Positions 1 to 11,072 are shown, numbered from the stretch's first letter. The stretch is 64,000 nt of DNA from Acytostelium subglobosum LB1 (GCF_000787575.1 NW_012236514.1:1-64000); one strand, 5' to 3'. Notes: generated by a model from the letters alone, not told the origin. Translations and numbers: made by a program.

Positions 1-202
1 ACAGGGGCGGCGACGTCGAGTGGTTGGGTGCGCCCTGCTGAGCGCCGCCGCCGCCCGATGGCGACGGTATGGACAATGAAGGTTTGCTGGATGATGGCGT
101 CAGCGGCAGAGCATTTGCATTAACAGATCCTTGCTGTTCATTGTTTGCCGCCGTCGTGTCTCTTGCCACACCAGCATCGTTCACATCCGAGTAATTTGTC
201 AT
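1..202 (-). CDS. N-terminus of an unrecognised Ser/Pro/Gly/Gln-rich protein (cut by window edge)
   Basis: The reverse strand reads open for 67 codons from an ATG at 200-202 to the window edge. The translation begins MTNYSDVNDAGVARDTTAAN and continues with a low-complexity Ser/Pro/Gly/Gln segment that includes four consecutive glycines. GC-rich third positions, unlike the AT-rich spacer beside it, support coding. Low-complexity N-termini like this are common in dictyostelid kinases and regulators, so no function can be inferred. The start is the only ATG close to the AT-rich upstream sequence. Confidence 0.55.
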   Translation of the reverse strand, partial: MTNYSDVNDAGVARDTTAANNEQQGSVNANALPLTPSSSKPSLSIPSPSGGGGAQQGAPNHSTSPPL

Positions 203-1008
203 TCAATCGTAATGTGATGAGTGTGCGTGCGTGTGCGTGCGTCTAACTTTCAAAATATAGATTGATTGTTTGTTTGATTGATGTTCTGTGTTGTTCTGTT
301 TGTTGTTGGTTGTTTGATCCTGCTATCTCTCTATCTCTTTCTATCCTATCTGTTTAGTTGTCAAATGAATGAATGAGTATGAATGAGGTGATGGGGAGGT
401 GAGGTGAGGTGAGGTGTGAGGTGAGACTGTTGAATGTACAATGATATATATTATATTAAATAAATAGATATATTGGTTTGATTTAGTTACAACAACAATA
501 ATGATAATAATGAATGAATGTTATATATGATATGTGTGTTTGTGTGTATATATGTATGTTTATAAGTATAAGTGTGGGTTTGGGTTAGAGTGATGAGCTT
601 TCAAAGGTACGTTGGGAGCTCAAAACTGAGTTTAATTTCAAAAATAACTTTGTTTTGGTGGGCAAAACAACTTCGTCATGATACCAACAACTAATGTTTC
701 CTTTAGGGGCTGTGAGGGTCTTTCACCAGTAAGTCAGTATTATGATTGACTTCAAGATCTGATCAGTCCAGAAGTGATCTGATTGATTGATTCCTTATTC
801 TTATTCACTCACATCTGGACTGATTGGTGCTTAGTAAGTATTCACTTGGTCAATTAATTGATTGATTGGACAGCGAGACCAGCGATACTTAGGAGTTTGC
901 AAACTAAGTATTTCCATTTACAACATGGACATGTTTATTGACTGATTGATTGATTGATTGATGTTGGAACAATCGTAGAATGAAATGATTGATTGAATGA
1001 ATGAATGA
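203..1008. other. Intergenic spacer with inverted repeats and a GGTGA tract
   Basis: No gene is seen here. The spacer is upstream of the partial gene at 1-202 and downstream of the 1009-2730 gene. It holds a GAGGT-type tract (about 396-425), an inverted repeat of 14/15 matching bases (762-776 with 810-824), and a nested palindrome at 886-910 whose core AGTTTGCAAACT (894-905) recurs elsewhere in the window. TGAT runs fill the rest. Confidence 0.6.
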
Positions 1009-2730
1009 TTAGTTATCTCTCTCAAGCTCCAATGAACGATGTCCATTCTGTACGGTGTACTGGATGAAACGGTAGATCATGCTGGTGTCGGCGGCAATGC
1101 TAACAGATTCGTATCCAGTGCAACAGGCAACACAGGGAACATCATTGTCATGTTGCATGATTGGCGATGAGGAGATGGCCTGATGAGCACGACAGCACTC
1201 GGCAGTCAGCTCAGTGTGGTCGACAGGGGTGCCAGTGCACATCTTGCGCAGGTTCTGATAGTACTCTGCCTCTGGCTTCTCCTTTGATCCATCACATGCC
1301 CACTCGCTGAATGCGCCAACACCGGAACAGAGTGGCTCAACCTTGCGCAGCACATCAATCTGTCTCTGGTCAGTGTCAAGCATCTCCAGGACAAACTGCA
1401 TGTTGGAACCATCATCTCTTGGTGGTGCGTTGGTGGCGGGATAGACGAGAGTGCAGTTCTCATTCATTGAGTATCTGTAGGTCTGGAAGTACCACGACAC
1501 GGATCCAGCGAGGGCGTGGGCAAGGACCTTGCCACAGCAGATCGTGCTGCGGAATTGGGAACTGGAGAGCACCTGGAGCAGACGGTCGGCACCCCTGGTG
1601 AAGCGCTCAAGCTCATCGTGGCCGGCAACCAAACGGTACACATTGAGTGGCTCGTGCGAGGCGATATCATTGATCAGATCGACGGCATCGTGGAAGACCA
1701 CACCAATCTTGCCAGCCAGGAAGATGTATGGGCGACACTTGGGACATGTCTGGCGGAAGGCCAGGTCCTCGGCATAGGGCATAACCATACCCTCATAATA
1801 ACGGCATTGAAGGGCTTCCTTGAGGGGCACGTCACTGGCCACTGGAAGACGGCCGCCAATAGTGTTGGATGGCGATCTGATCTCATTCATCACACGACGC
1901 AGCATATTTGTGCTCGAGTTGAGGATTGAGTTGTGCTTGACAGTGTCACGCAGGATCATGTCGGCGGGCGTGCCTGTGGTCTCTGGTGTCAGCATGTTGG
2001 CCAGCAATCTCCTCAGACAGGCTCTGGCTGTAACACGTCCCTCGTCACCAATGGCACTCAGCTCGTCCCAGTAGGCGGCCATGGTCATGTGCTGGCAGAT
2101 CCACCAGAGCATGTTGTAATCCGAATACTTATGCATACGGCCATAAACATCACATCTGGCAATATGGGAGGCCATGTCAATGTGGTCCTGCTCGGCATTC
2201 GATCCAGAGATGGTGCGTGCATCGATGATGGCCTGGCGGAAGGCTGGCGACAGCTCACGTCTCTTGATGAACCAAAAGCTGGTGTCCCTGACCTCTGGGG
2301 TCAGCTCCTTGCCATCGTCCTCAGACTTCTTGATCAGCTTGGGTGTGGCCTGGAGGGTGACACACATGCACATTGAGAACACGGCGTAGATGAAGTTGCA
2401 CGAGGCTTCGGTGGTGGCGTTGGGCTTGATCGACTTGACCTGGGCAATATTCTTGATGACGGTCTTGTATACGGTGAGCCAGTTGGCAACACCCTCTCCA
2501 TACTTCTTAAAGATGGGAGCGGTGTCCTTGGTTACCATTTCGGCGGCCACATCCCTTGTCAAGATATGCACCTTGTCATCTGAACCAATATATTCATTTG
2601 GTTTCATATCATGTGATGGGCTGATCTCACGACGTTCAAATGCAACAGGGTCCTTCATACCCGACAATTTGACTTGGTATTCAAACAAATCGGTTATATC
2701 TTCAGTGTTGGCTGGTATAGTAGGTCTCAT
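1009..2730 (-). CDS. Unassigned 573-residue protein with weak class I terpene-synthase pattern
   Basis: This is an intronless reading frame of 573 residues ending in TAA. I do not recognise the family with certainty. The second half carries widely spaced elements that recall class I terpene synthases. There is an acidic helix segment AAYWDELSAIGDE (219-230). R310 lies 44 residues before an NDxxS segment (N354, D355, S358), and a WxxxxxRY ending follows (W413, R419, Y420). The first-to-second motif spacing of about 135 residues fits that fold. The acidic motif is not a clean DDxxD, the glutamate expected at +8 of the NSE triad is absent, and the roughly 200-residue N-terminal part is longer than usual. 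The call is therefore a hypothesis. The frame is clearly coding by its balanced composition against AT-rich flanks. Confidence 0.4.
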   Translation of the reverse strand: MRPTIPANTEDITDLFEYQVKLSGMKDPVAFERREISPSHDMKPNEYIGSDDKVHILTRDVAAEMVTKDTAPIFKKYGEGVANWLTVYKTVIKNIAQVKSIKPNATTEASCNFIYAVFSMCMCVTLQATPKLIKKSEDDGKELTPEVRDTSFWFIKRRELSPAFRQAIIDARTISGSNAEQDHIDMASHIARCDVYGRMHKYSDYNMLWWICQHMTMAAYWDELSAIGDEGRVTARACLRRLLANMLTPETTGTPADMILRDTVKHNSILNSSTNMLRRVMNEIRSPSNTIGGRLPVASDVPLKEALQCRYYEGMVMPYAEDLAFRQTCPKCRPYIFLAGKIGVVFHDAVDLINDIASHEPLNVYRLVAGHDELERFTRGADRLLQVLSSSQFRSTICCGKVLAHALAGSVSWYFQTYRYSMNENCTLVYPATNAPPRDDGSNMQFVLEMLDTDQRQIDVLRKVEPLCSGVGAFSEWACDGSKEKPEAEYYQNLRKMCTGTPVDHTELTAECCRAHQAISSSPIMQHDNDVPCVACCTGYESVSIAADTSMIYRFIQYTVQNGHRSLELERDN

Positions 2731-3668
2731 CTTTTAAATACTAATTATATATATATATATTAAGTTATGTATTATGAGTTTGATTGATCAGTTGTCAAGT
2801 ATGTATCTCTCTCTTTGTTTATCTATTTATTTGTGTTTGGACTTAAGATAATAAATGAATGGATGATTAGTCTCAGTCTATAATGCTTGCATCCTTGTCA
2901 TCTGCCAATGAACGATTAAAGTGATGGCATCACCCCAACAAGCTACAAGTATACATGATATCATAATATATCTCACAGACACCTACCCTCCCCTCGCACC
3001 GACCTCAGTTCTCTCGAGTATCATTCACTCTAATCGTAAATAAGCAAGCAAGCAGGCAAACAAACAAACTCATCCTTCCCATCCTTTCACAATAATAACA
3101 TCATTGAATGACTGTGAACAAGTGGTCATTCTACAAACGAAACATATCATAACCTAAATAAGTGAAGAGACGCACCCACAAACAACACAATGAATGACAC
3201 AAGCAATGAAGGGTTACACCCCCCAAAACAATGTGACAGGTACCAAGATCTGCATCTACCCCCAAAACATATGTCAAGTTTTCAGATTGGCCACACACGC
3301 TGTTTCCTCATAAATACCTTTGCAAGCAGCACTTTGAGTATTGTTGTTGAGTCGAATGAGTTATGTTGCGTTGCGGCACACAGCTCGACATCCGAGTAGA
3401 CGCATCTTCAACTGTTGCCGCTGTTCCTCTTTTGTATCCATTAGCTACGCTGGCTACATACTACCACCCAACAACAACAACATATTAAAGGCAATGAATG
3501 TCAACATCAAGATATCTAGCGAGTACTCGTTATCCATCGATTGATGATTGAACCATGGCTTCATTTATTATTATAATTAACTTGTACTTACAAGTAACAT
3601 GTCAATGTGCTCATGGCAACAAACAAGGGAACCAGAACAAAAGATTGAATGAATGAATGACAGTTTTA
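2731..3668. promoter_or_regulatory. Upstream region of the 573-aa gene
   Basis: About 0.94 kb with no convincing gene. It is the 5' side of the minus-strand gene starting at 2730 and the 3' side of the helicase ending at 3669. Two copies of a C-rich word occur 40 bases apart, ACCCCCCAAAACA at 3218-3230 and ACCCCCAAAACA at 3258-3269. They are candidate factor-binding sites, with no functional proof in the sequence. Confidence 0.35.
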
Positions 3669-5106
3669 TTAATACTTCTTCTTCTTGATTACCTTCTTCT
3701 CGGTGACTTTTCTCTTTTTGAGTTGCCCTGAGCCGGATTGTTCAGAGTCGTCTAGACCTCGCTTCTCCTTCTCACTCATTCCTGCCTCTTTGATCTCCAT
3801 AAGTGCAATGCGCACAGCATCATTTACACGCTCCAACAGTACTAGTACGGTGTCCTCCTCGGTGGGGAACTCCTCCAACTTCTTATCCAGACAATATTCA
3901 ATTCGCTGGTAGATCTCCACATCGTATTGCGTTACAATGGTGATGGCGCGACCAGTCTTTCCGGCTCTGGCCGTACGTCCGACACGATGGATGTACTCTT
4001 TGGAGTTGAGTGGCACGTCATAGTTGATGACCAGGTCCACTGAGGGGATGTCCAGACCACGCGCAGCAACATCAGTGGCCACGAGGATGGCTTTGTCACC
4101 AGCCTTGAACTTGTTGAGTGAGGCCAGACGCTTGGACTGGTCCATCTGGCCATTGATGGGGATGGCGCCAAAGCCAAGGTTGCGCAGCATGATTGCCAGC
4201 TTGGTCGATGTGGCGCATGTCGATGTGAAGATGATCACACTGTTGCCAGCGAGCTCATTGAGAATGTACGCCAGGTAGCAGTCCTTGTGCTTGTGTGGAA
4301 TGAACAGATACTGCTGCATCAGTGTGTCGTTGGTCGTGTACTTTGTGGCGACCGACACCTTGACCGGGTTGGTGAGAGATGCTCTCTGCAGCTTGACGAC
4401 CTTCTTGGTCATCGTGGCCGAGAACAGGTATGTATTGCGCTCTCTTGGTATCACCTTGAGGATGGTGTTGATCTCCTCCTCAAAGTCCATGCTCAACAGA
4501 CGATCGGCTTCGTCCAGCACCAAGTACTTGAGTGACTTCAAGTTGAATCCCTTTGTATTCTCCAGATGAAACACGACACGACCAGGTGTACCAACAATGA
4601 TATGAGGCTTCCTAGCCAATGCCATACTCTGTGCCATATTATCAAAACCTCCAACCAACACTGCGCACTTCACTCCAATGATTGCTCCAATAGCTTCGAA
4701 TTGCTCACTAATCTGGAATGCCAACTCTCTTGAGATATCGCGCATATTAGTACTCATTCAATCACATTCAATCATTCAATCACATTCAATCAAACATAAC
4801 ATACCTTGTTGGAGCGAGCACTAGTGCATATAATGGTTGTGGAGCTTGGAGTAGGGATTGAAGGATGGGGATGGCAAAGGCAGCGGTCTTACCTGAACCA
4901 GTCTGTGCCAGACCAACAATATCTCTACCTTTGATAGCATATGGTATAGACTCTTTCTGTATCTCTGTTGGATGTTTGAATCCCAACTTATCACAAGCTT
5001 CAACAATCTGTGGATGAACACCTAATGCTGTGAAAGTAGTCTTCTCAGATACTTCATCAGGTGATACTACTACCTCTGTTGTTGTTGATGATGATGACTT
5101 TGACAT
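3669..5106 (-). CDS. ddx47: DEAD-box ATP-dependent RNA helicase DDX47/Rrp3
   Basis: Two exons (5106-4805 and 4728-3669) give 453 residues. The 76-nt intron has GTATGT and a TACTAAT branch site, and it splits the motif PTRELA at the arginine. Visible motifs are the Q motif near residue 50, Walker A AQTGSGKT (67-74), PTREL (99-103), TPGR, DEAD (173-176), SAT, and motif [12 protein letters not shown]. Diagnostic DDX47 stretches are [14 protein letters not shown] and [20 protein letters not shown]. The C-terminus is a Lys-rich nucleolar-type tail. The family acts in nucleolar 18S rRNA maturation and pre-40S assembly. The gene is divergent from DDX10, with 244 bp between the start codons. Confidence 0.95.
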
Positions 5107-5350
5107 TGTATATGTTTATATTTATGTATATGTATTTGTTTGTTTAGATGTGATTGAAAACAACAAACAATTTAAAGTTGTTGTGTTTGTGTCGACTCTC
5201 TTCGTGTTTTTGAATTAAATTTGATTAATTTTGGAGAATTGAACAAAGACGACGAACCAACCGAGTCCCCCTTCATTCACCCTCATTATCACAATCACTC
5301 AAACATATTTGATTGATATAATATATAATATATAAGAGTCATTATTAGTT
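5107..5350. promoter_or_regulatory. Shared divergent promoter region of DDX47 and DDX10
   Basis: Only 244 bases separate the two start codons of the divergently transcribed helicase genes, so both promoters must lie here or overlap. The sequence is AT-rich with a TATA-like stretch (about 5318-5335) next to the DDX10 start. No known element is identified. Confidence 0.55.
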
Positions 5351-8162
5351 ATGACAGATACTAAAGGTACTCAACAACCACATAAGGGTGGCAAGGGTGG
5401 AAAGGGTGGCAACAAACATACCAACAACAAAGAAGGAGCTGCTGTAACAGCTAAAGGGGGAGCTGGAGGCGACAAAGCCAAGAAGGCAACATGGCAAAAG
5501 ACCAAAGAGATGAAGAAACAAACAAAGAAAGATATACGTCAACAGTTTATGGATAAACTCAAGGCCATCGAAGAGAGGATTGAGAATGAGAAGCCTCCAA
5601 AAGGTGTAAGTATCATTGTTTGAAATGAATGAGTGAATGAGGAAGGTACTGACAATCAAACAATCAATAATAGACCAATCCATTGGCTAATGATAATAGT
5701 AAAGCAACGACAACAGATAAGAAGACAAAAGAGAATGTTGAACATAAGATAAACTATACAGCTGCAAGAATGTTCAGTGAGTTGCCTATTTCAGACGAGA
5801 CCATTGGAGCATTGGAGGAGGCGAAATACAAGAGAATGACTGAGATCCAGAGAGCTTCTATCCCCCATGCCCTCTGTGGCAGGGACATCCTAGGTGCTGC
5901 CAAGACTGGTTCTGGCAAGACACTTGCATTCATCGTTCCCGTAAGTTGAAGAGTTAGCGAGTGAGAGATTGAGTGATGGATGGCAACTGACACTGATTGT
6001 TCATAGATGTTGGAAGTACTCTGGAGAGCTAACTGGACTGAGAATGATGGTGTTGGAGCAATCATCTTGTCTCCAACTAGAGAGTTGGTAGGTATACTTA
6101 CATCATGGAGCCATTCCCATAATCAATCAATCAAACAATCGTACTTACTCAATCACTCAATCATTCAATCATTGGATTTTGCTAGGCAATACAAATCTTT
6201 GAAGTACTAAGAGTGGCTGGCAAGAGACATGGATTCTCAGCTGGATTGATCATTGGTGGAAAGGATGTGGAGGGTGAGAGAAAGAGGATAAATATGATGA
6301 ATATTCTCATTGCGACACCAGGTAGACTTTTACAGCATATGGACCAGACCGATGGTTTCCAATGCCATGGCGTAAAGATGTTGATCTTGGATGAGGCCGA
6401 CAGAATCCTCGATCTTGGTTTCACCAAGACTCTCAACGCCATTATCTCCAATCTGCCCAAGAGTCGCCAGACCCTTCTCTTCTCAGCAACACAGACTAAG
6501 TCGATCAAAGACCTGGCGCGTCTCTCACTCAACGAGCCAGAGTACATCTCTGTCTACGACAAGGATCAGATATCTACGCCCAACAAGCTCGTCCAGACAG
6601 TGTGTGTGGCGCCATTGGACAAGAAGCTGGACCTGTTGTTCTCATTCATCAAGACACATTTGACCCAAAAGACCATCGTCTTTTTGTCGACATGCAAACA
6701 GGTGCGCTTCGTCTATGAGATGTTCCGTCTGATGAACCCTGGCTGTCGTCTCTATCAACTGCATGGCAAGATGAAGCAGTGGACCCGTCTGGAGGTGTTC
6801 CAGGACTTTTCTAATCAGCGCGAGGGCACAATGTTTGCCACGGACATTGCCGCACGTGGCCTTGACTTCCCTGAGGTCGACTGGGTCGTGCAGCTCGACT
6901 GTCCCGATGACATCCAGACCTACATCCATCGTGTGGGTCGCACAGCCCGCTACCACGCCAACGGCAAATCATTCATTGTGTTGCTTCCTTCCGAGAGGGA
7001 TGGCTTCACAGCGCTGATGGACAAACAGGGCATGAAGTACGACATCATGGACGCCAACCCCAACCAACTGGTGACGATACACAGCCAGCTGGCGAGTTTC
7101 TTGTCCGAGAAGAGCGAGCACAAATACCTGGCGCAAAAGGCGTTCGTGTCTTACCTAAAGTCGATGCATCGCCAAGAGAACAAGGGCGTGTTCAACATTG
7201 AGGATCTGGACCTGACGGCCTACTCCAAGTCCATGGGTCTGCCCGGTGCGCCCAAGGTGCAGTTTGGCAAGACGCTCAAGGTCGACAAGAACCAGCCATA
7301 CGCCATGACCGAGTTGAAGAAGAAGGAGTATGAGAAGAAGTTGAAGTTGGAGCGTGGTGAGGCTGTGGCAGAGGACGAAGAAGACGAGGAGGACAAGAAG
7401 ATGAAGAAGAAGTTGGCCGATGATGACGACTCGGACGAGGAGGTAACAAACGCACAAAAGCCACTCACCAAGCTGGAGAAGTTGTTCAAGCGCAAGAACA
7501 CAGATGTGTTCTCAGAGACGTATGACAGGTTCCGTGACAAGGATGCCAAGGAGAAGGCACAGGACGACGACATGTTCGTGCTGAAGCGAAAGGATCACGA
7601 GCTGAAAGAGGACGACTATACCACGACACAGATCTCAAGAAAGAAGGAGAAGAGGATCAAGAAGAAGCTAGCTCTGAACGACCCGTCAGAGATGGTTCTA
7701 CAAGAGTCAAAGATCGTGCCAAAGAGGGGCGACGACCTGCCCACCGACTACCTGGCACAGTCGAGACTCAAGATGGCCGAGGCAGATGTTGAGGACAAGG
7801 AGGTGCACAGAGAGAAGCTCAAGCTCAGGCGTTTGGCCAAGGAGGCTGCCGAGCGTGAGAGAGAGTTGCAAAAGAAGGGTGGAGCTGGAGACAAGAATGT
7901 GGCATACTTTGTGCCACCATCAGACGAGGAAGAGAATGGCGATGATGACGATGGGGAGGAACAAGATGATCAAGATTATGACAATGACGACGACAACGAC
8001 GAATACAACGATCAAGAGGATGAGGATTATGAGGAGGAGGAGGAAGAGTTCGTCGCCACCACAGCCAACAACAAGAAGAGAAAGAATGTTCAACAACAGA
8101 GCATTGAGGAACAGGAGAGCCTTGCACTGAAGCTACTCGCAAAGAAGAAGAGAAGTAATTAA
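5351..8162 (+). CDS. ddx10: DEAD-box RNA helicase DDX10/Dbp4
   Basis: Four exons (5351-5605, 5674-5940, 6007-6087, 6186-8162) join in phase to 859 residues, close to the family length. The order is a Gly/Lys-rich N-terminus, a Q motif, Walker A KTGSGKT ending at residue 168, SPTREL (196-201), the Dbp4-type stretch [22 protein letters not shown] (270-273), SATQTKS and [10 protein letters not shown] long Lys/Asp/Glu-rich C-terminal region follows. Dbp4 unwinds snoRNA-pre-rRNA pairing in early 18S processing in the nucleolus. The last exon is 1977 nt, so introns cluster at the 5' end. The gene converges on the ELMO gene with only 32 bp between stop codons. Confidence 0.95.
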
Positions 8163-8194
8163 ATCCACACTCCAAACTGATGATGATCATTATA

Positions 8195-9295
8195 CTACAA
8201 TTCCAAACTGTATTTCTTTGTTGACGGATCGATTGGACGCTTAACCTTTGCTGTCAACTGCTCGACAAACTCCTTCATGATCGGACCAAACTGCATAATG
8301 TTCACAGGCTTCTTGGCCTGGTAAAAGGTATTGAACTGTATGAATGCTTTGACTGTTCGTGAGGTGGAAGGGAGTCCTTGTCAGTATGTGTTGCATTGAT
8401 GATTGATTGATTGATTGGTTGTGTCCATTACCATAGAGCTCGTGAAACTGTTGAACAGTTGGACCAGAGTAGAGGAAGTGTTGCTTTAGGTGGCACTGCT
8501 CATTCATGAGCAGGTTGACTAGGACAGATGTTAGATTGATACCAGTGATGGCAAAGGGATATTTGCAACGAGTGTTGGCGTCTAGTAGTGTTGCCTGCGC
8601 AGCATCGATGTGATGAGTGGCAAAGTATAACAGATTGTCCAGTCCCAATATACCCATTCCTCTAAAGTCTGTAGCAGGGTCTTTGCCTTGGAAGCCAATC
8701 TCTCCCCATTCGCTCGTGTGTCTAGCTGTTCGTCTAACATCAGGCTTCAATGATTCCCATAGCTAGTGTATTCGAGGGTGTGTAAGTGATCAAGATCAAG
8801 TGTTGTCCTACATGCTTGTTGTGCTACAACATACCTCATCCAACTTGGCCTCATGGGCAAGTTTATCATGTGTATATGCTTCGTCTCTTAGCAAAGCTAT
8901 CTGTACTTTAAGTGTCTGCAACTGACTCAGTGGTTCCAAAGCAGCGACAAGGTTTGGCAGTATACTGTTGAGTTGATTGATTGAGTGAGTCAGTTGATGA
9001 ACGCATGAATGAAGGGAATGGAGTATACATACGTTGACTCGAATGCAATGAGTTCTTGATTAATTTGCTTATCCTCTACGATCATTAGAGCTACTTGCTC
9101 AGCATCGAACTCTCCTTTTAATGCAGTTCTGACTCTGTCCAACTTTGAAGAGTTCATAATACTGAGCTCAATCATCTCACGTCTTTGCTGTCCACTTATA
9201 TCATAGGTATGACAATATCTTTCAATCTCTCCAATACCTGTTATCAAGTGTACAATGAACTTGTACAACTTCCATAAGAACATAGGGTAGTACAT
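8195..9295 (-). CDS. ELMO domain-containing protein (ELMOD type)
   Basis: Four exons (9295-9033, 8964-8835, 8762-8432, 8352-8195) splice in phase to 293 residues ending in TAG. The hallmark ELMO block is present in the third exon: TSEWGEIGFQGKDPATDFRG followed by a MGILGLDNL segment, then YPFAITGINLTS and the LYG-VKAF junction. The short length without ARM or PH regions fits ELMOD proteins, known as GAPs for Arl2/Arf-family GTPases, rather than the long ELMO1 type that works with Dock proteins. The arginine in the WGEIGFQGKDPATDFRG segment is the conserved GAP arginine in ELMOD relatives. GAP activity is inferred. Confidence 0.9.
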
Positions 9296-9509
9296 TGTTT
9301 TATTATATTATATTATTATGTGTATATATATGTATGTATGAATGTAATAAGACTACTAAAGTTTGTCATTCTGCAAATGAACTCTCATTCTCAAACTTGG
9401 AGTCAACACCACACGTCAACTTTGCCAGCTTGCACTTCGAATCGTCGTTGGGTCCACCTGGCCCAACTACAATGAATCAGTTTAATATAGTTGATTTCCA
9501 ATCAATCAA

Positions 9510-11072
9510 TCAATCACGGATCAAACATGTTCCATACATTGCACGGTCACCAACATGATCATTGTCATTGAGCAATGACCATTTGTTATCTTGAATAGAG
9601 TATTGATGGTTCTTGCCAACGCCACCGAGATAGATGAGGCTGCCATGTGATCCATCATAGATCAATCCGTGTAGTTGGACAAAGATTGGACTCATTGTGA
9701 GTTGGACCTCTGTCTTGGTGGACAGTGTGAATCGAATGAACTTCTCACTGGACAATATATATACATTGTCATTGCCATCGAAGCAGCTTGCGATTGTTGT
9801 GATGGTTGTGGGAGTGGATCTGAGCACCTGGGTGGTTAGCGTCTGGATGTCAAACGAGAATATCACCGCACCATAGATGACATAGACCATGCCCTTGTGG
9901 AAGAATGTGTTGGCCATCATCACTGGTGTGGACAGCTTTCCAACATGTTCAAATTGTTGAGTGTCGATGTTGAAGCGATCTACACGATCATACACCGCGT
10001 TGATCTTGATGTTGCCCATGTCCGTGTCGACGCCACCCACGAGGTAGATGTAGCGGTCACCATCGAAACACACAGAGATAAAGACACCTCCACAGACACC
10101 AGCAATCTCAGCACGGTACAGTTTCTTCTCGGCCAATGAGTAGCGAGTGTATACGTTGGGCTCGACCACGCTTCCAAAGGTGTAGAAGTTGCCGCGCACA
10201 TACACAGAGGTCAGGTAGGATTGTCTGGCTGGTCTCTCTGGCATGTCCTTGATCTGTGTCCACTTGAGTGTCTCGCGGGAGAATGATGAGAATCCATCAC
10301 GTCCAATGGTCAGGAAGTCATACTTGGCGTCAGATACGAGTTCAAAGCATGATTCGATCTGCCTCTTGATGTCCTTGAGTTTTCCTTCATCAATATTGAC
10401 TCGGCATGATGGCGGAAGGAGTGATGATTCATCCAATTCATAGGGCATCAGCTTCATGTGTTTGGTGTGATGAATGATCATTGATAGCAGCTCATCATCG
10501 TTCTGGCTGACACCTGGACGAGGACTTAGGACACTCTTGGTGAACTCATCGATTGATGTGCATGATGAGATTGATTGTATCAATTGTGTTATGGCTTCAG
10601 GATCGTTGTCATTGTTGTTGTTGGAGTTGGCAAGGTCGACTGATGTCAACTCAACATTGTTGATATGATTGATGTCCTTGATCTCATTGATGATGTCATT
10701 TATCGTTGATTGAATGTGTGACATTTGTTGATTGATCGGTGTCTTTACTCGATGTTCCTGAGCCATGATCACCTTGATCAATTGTTCAAAGTGTGAGGTA
10801 ACCTCGGCATGTGTCTCTTTCAATGATTGATATGTCTTTGAACATTGTTGAAGTGTTGTCCAAAGATGATTCAATCTTGATGTGCACCATAATGATTCGG
10901 TATCGATCTCTTTGATACTCTGTTTAATATTGACAACGTGATCAATCTTATGACCAGTGTGTCCCTTCACTGAACAAACAGAACATAACAACAGATTACA
11001 ATCGAAGCATATCATCTCAGACTTCATCATGTTGTGTGTCTCACACATCTTTGCTATTTCATTATTGTCCAT
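9510..11072 (-). CDS. B-box zinc finger / coiled-coil / beta-propeller protein, copy A
   Basis: Intronless, 520 residues. Residues from about 10 to 45 form a B-box (C-x2-H, paired Cys in CFDCNLLLCSVC, then GHTGHKIDH). A helical, probably coiled-coil stretch follows (near 60-140), then a polar linker with Asn runs, then kelch-like propeller repeats marked by phrases such as FYTFGS, IYLVGG, FFHKGMVYVI and CFDGNDNVYI. Such proteins usually scaffold or bind partners through the propeller. No RING is present, so it is not a standard TRIM ligase. It is the last of five tandem same-strand copies and ends with CLIRD, the apparent ancestral C-terminus. Confidence 0.85.
   Translation of the reverse strand: MDNNEIAKMCETHNMMKSEMICFDCNLLLCSVCSVKGHTGHKIDHVVNIKQSIKEIDTESLWCTSRLNHLWTTLQQCSKTYQSLKETHAEVTSHFEQLIKVIMAQEHRVKTPINQQMSHIQSTINDIINEIKDINHINNVELTSVDLANSNNNNDNDPEAITQLIQSISSCTSIDEFTKSVLSPRPGVSQNDDELLSMIIHHTKHMKLMPYELDESSLLPPSCRVNIDEGKLKDIKRQIESCFELVSDAKYDFLTIGRDGFSSFSRETLKWTQIKDMPERPARQSYLTSVYVRGNFYTFGSVVEPNVYTRYSLAEKKLYRAEIAGVCGGVFISVCFDGDRYIYLVGGVDTDMGNIKINAVYDRVDRFNIDTQQFEHVGKLSTPVMMANTFFHKGMVYVIYGAVIFSFDIQTLTTQVLRSTPTTITTIASCFDGNDNVYILSSEKFIRFTLSTKTEVQLTMSPIFVQLHGLIYDGSHGSLIYLGGVGKNHQYSIQDNKWSLLNDNDHVGDRAMYGTCLIRD

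Noticed and set aside
3173-3182. Dictyostelid upstream element (ACCCACAA) for a small RNA gene
   Set aside because: The word matches the consensus, but no structured RNA or class I motif is seen about 60 bp downstream.
3190-3399. Plus-strand 69-codon open frame with an ATG in the 2.7-3.7 kb spacer
   Set aside because: AT-rich, no domain or composition signal, and it lies in the promoter region of the minus-strand gene. Probably chance.
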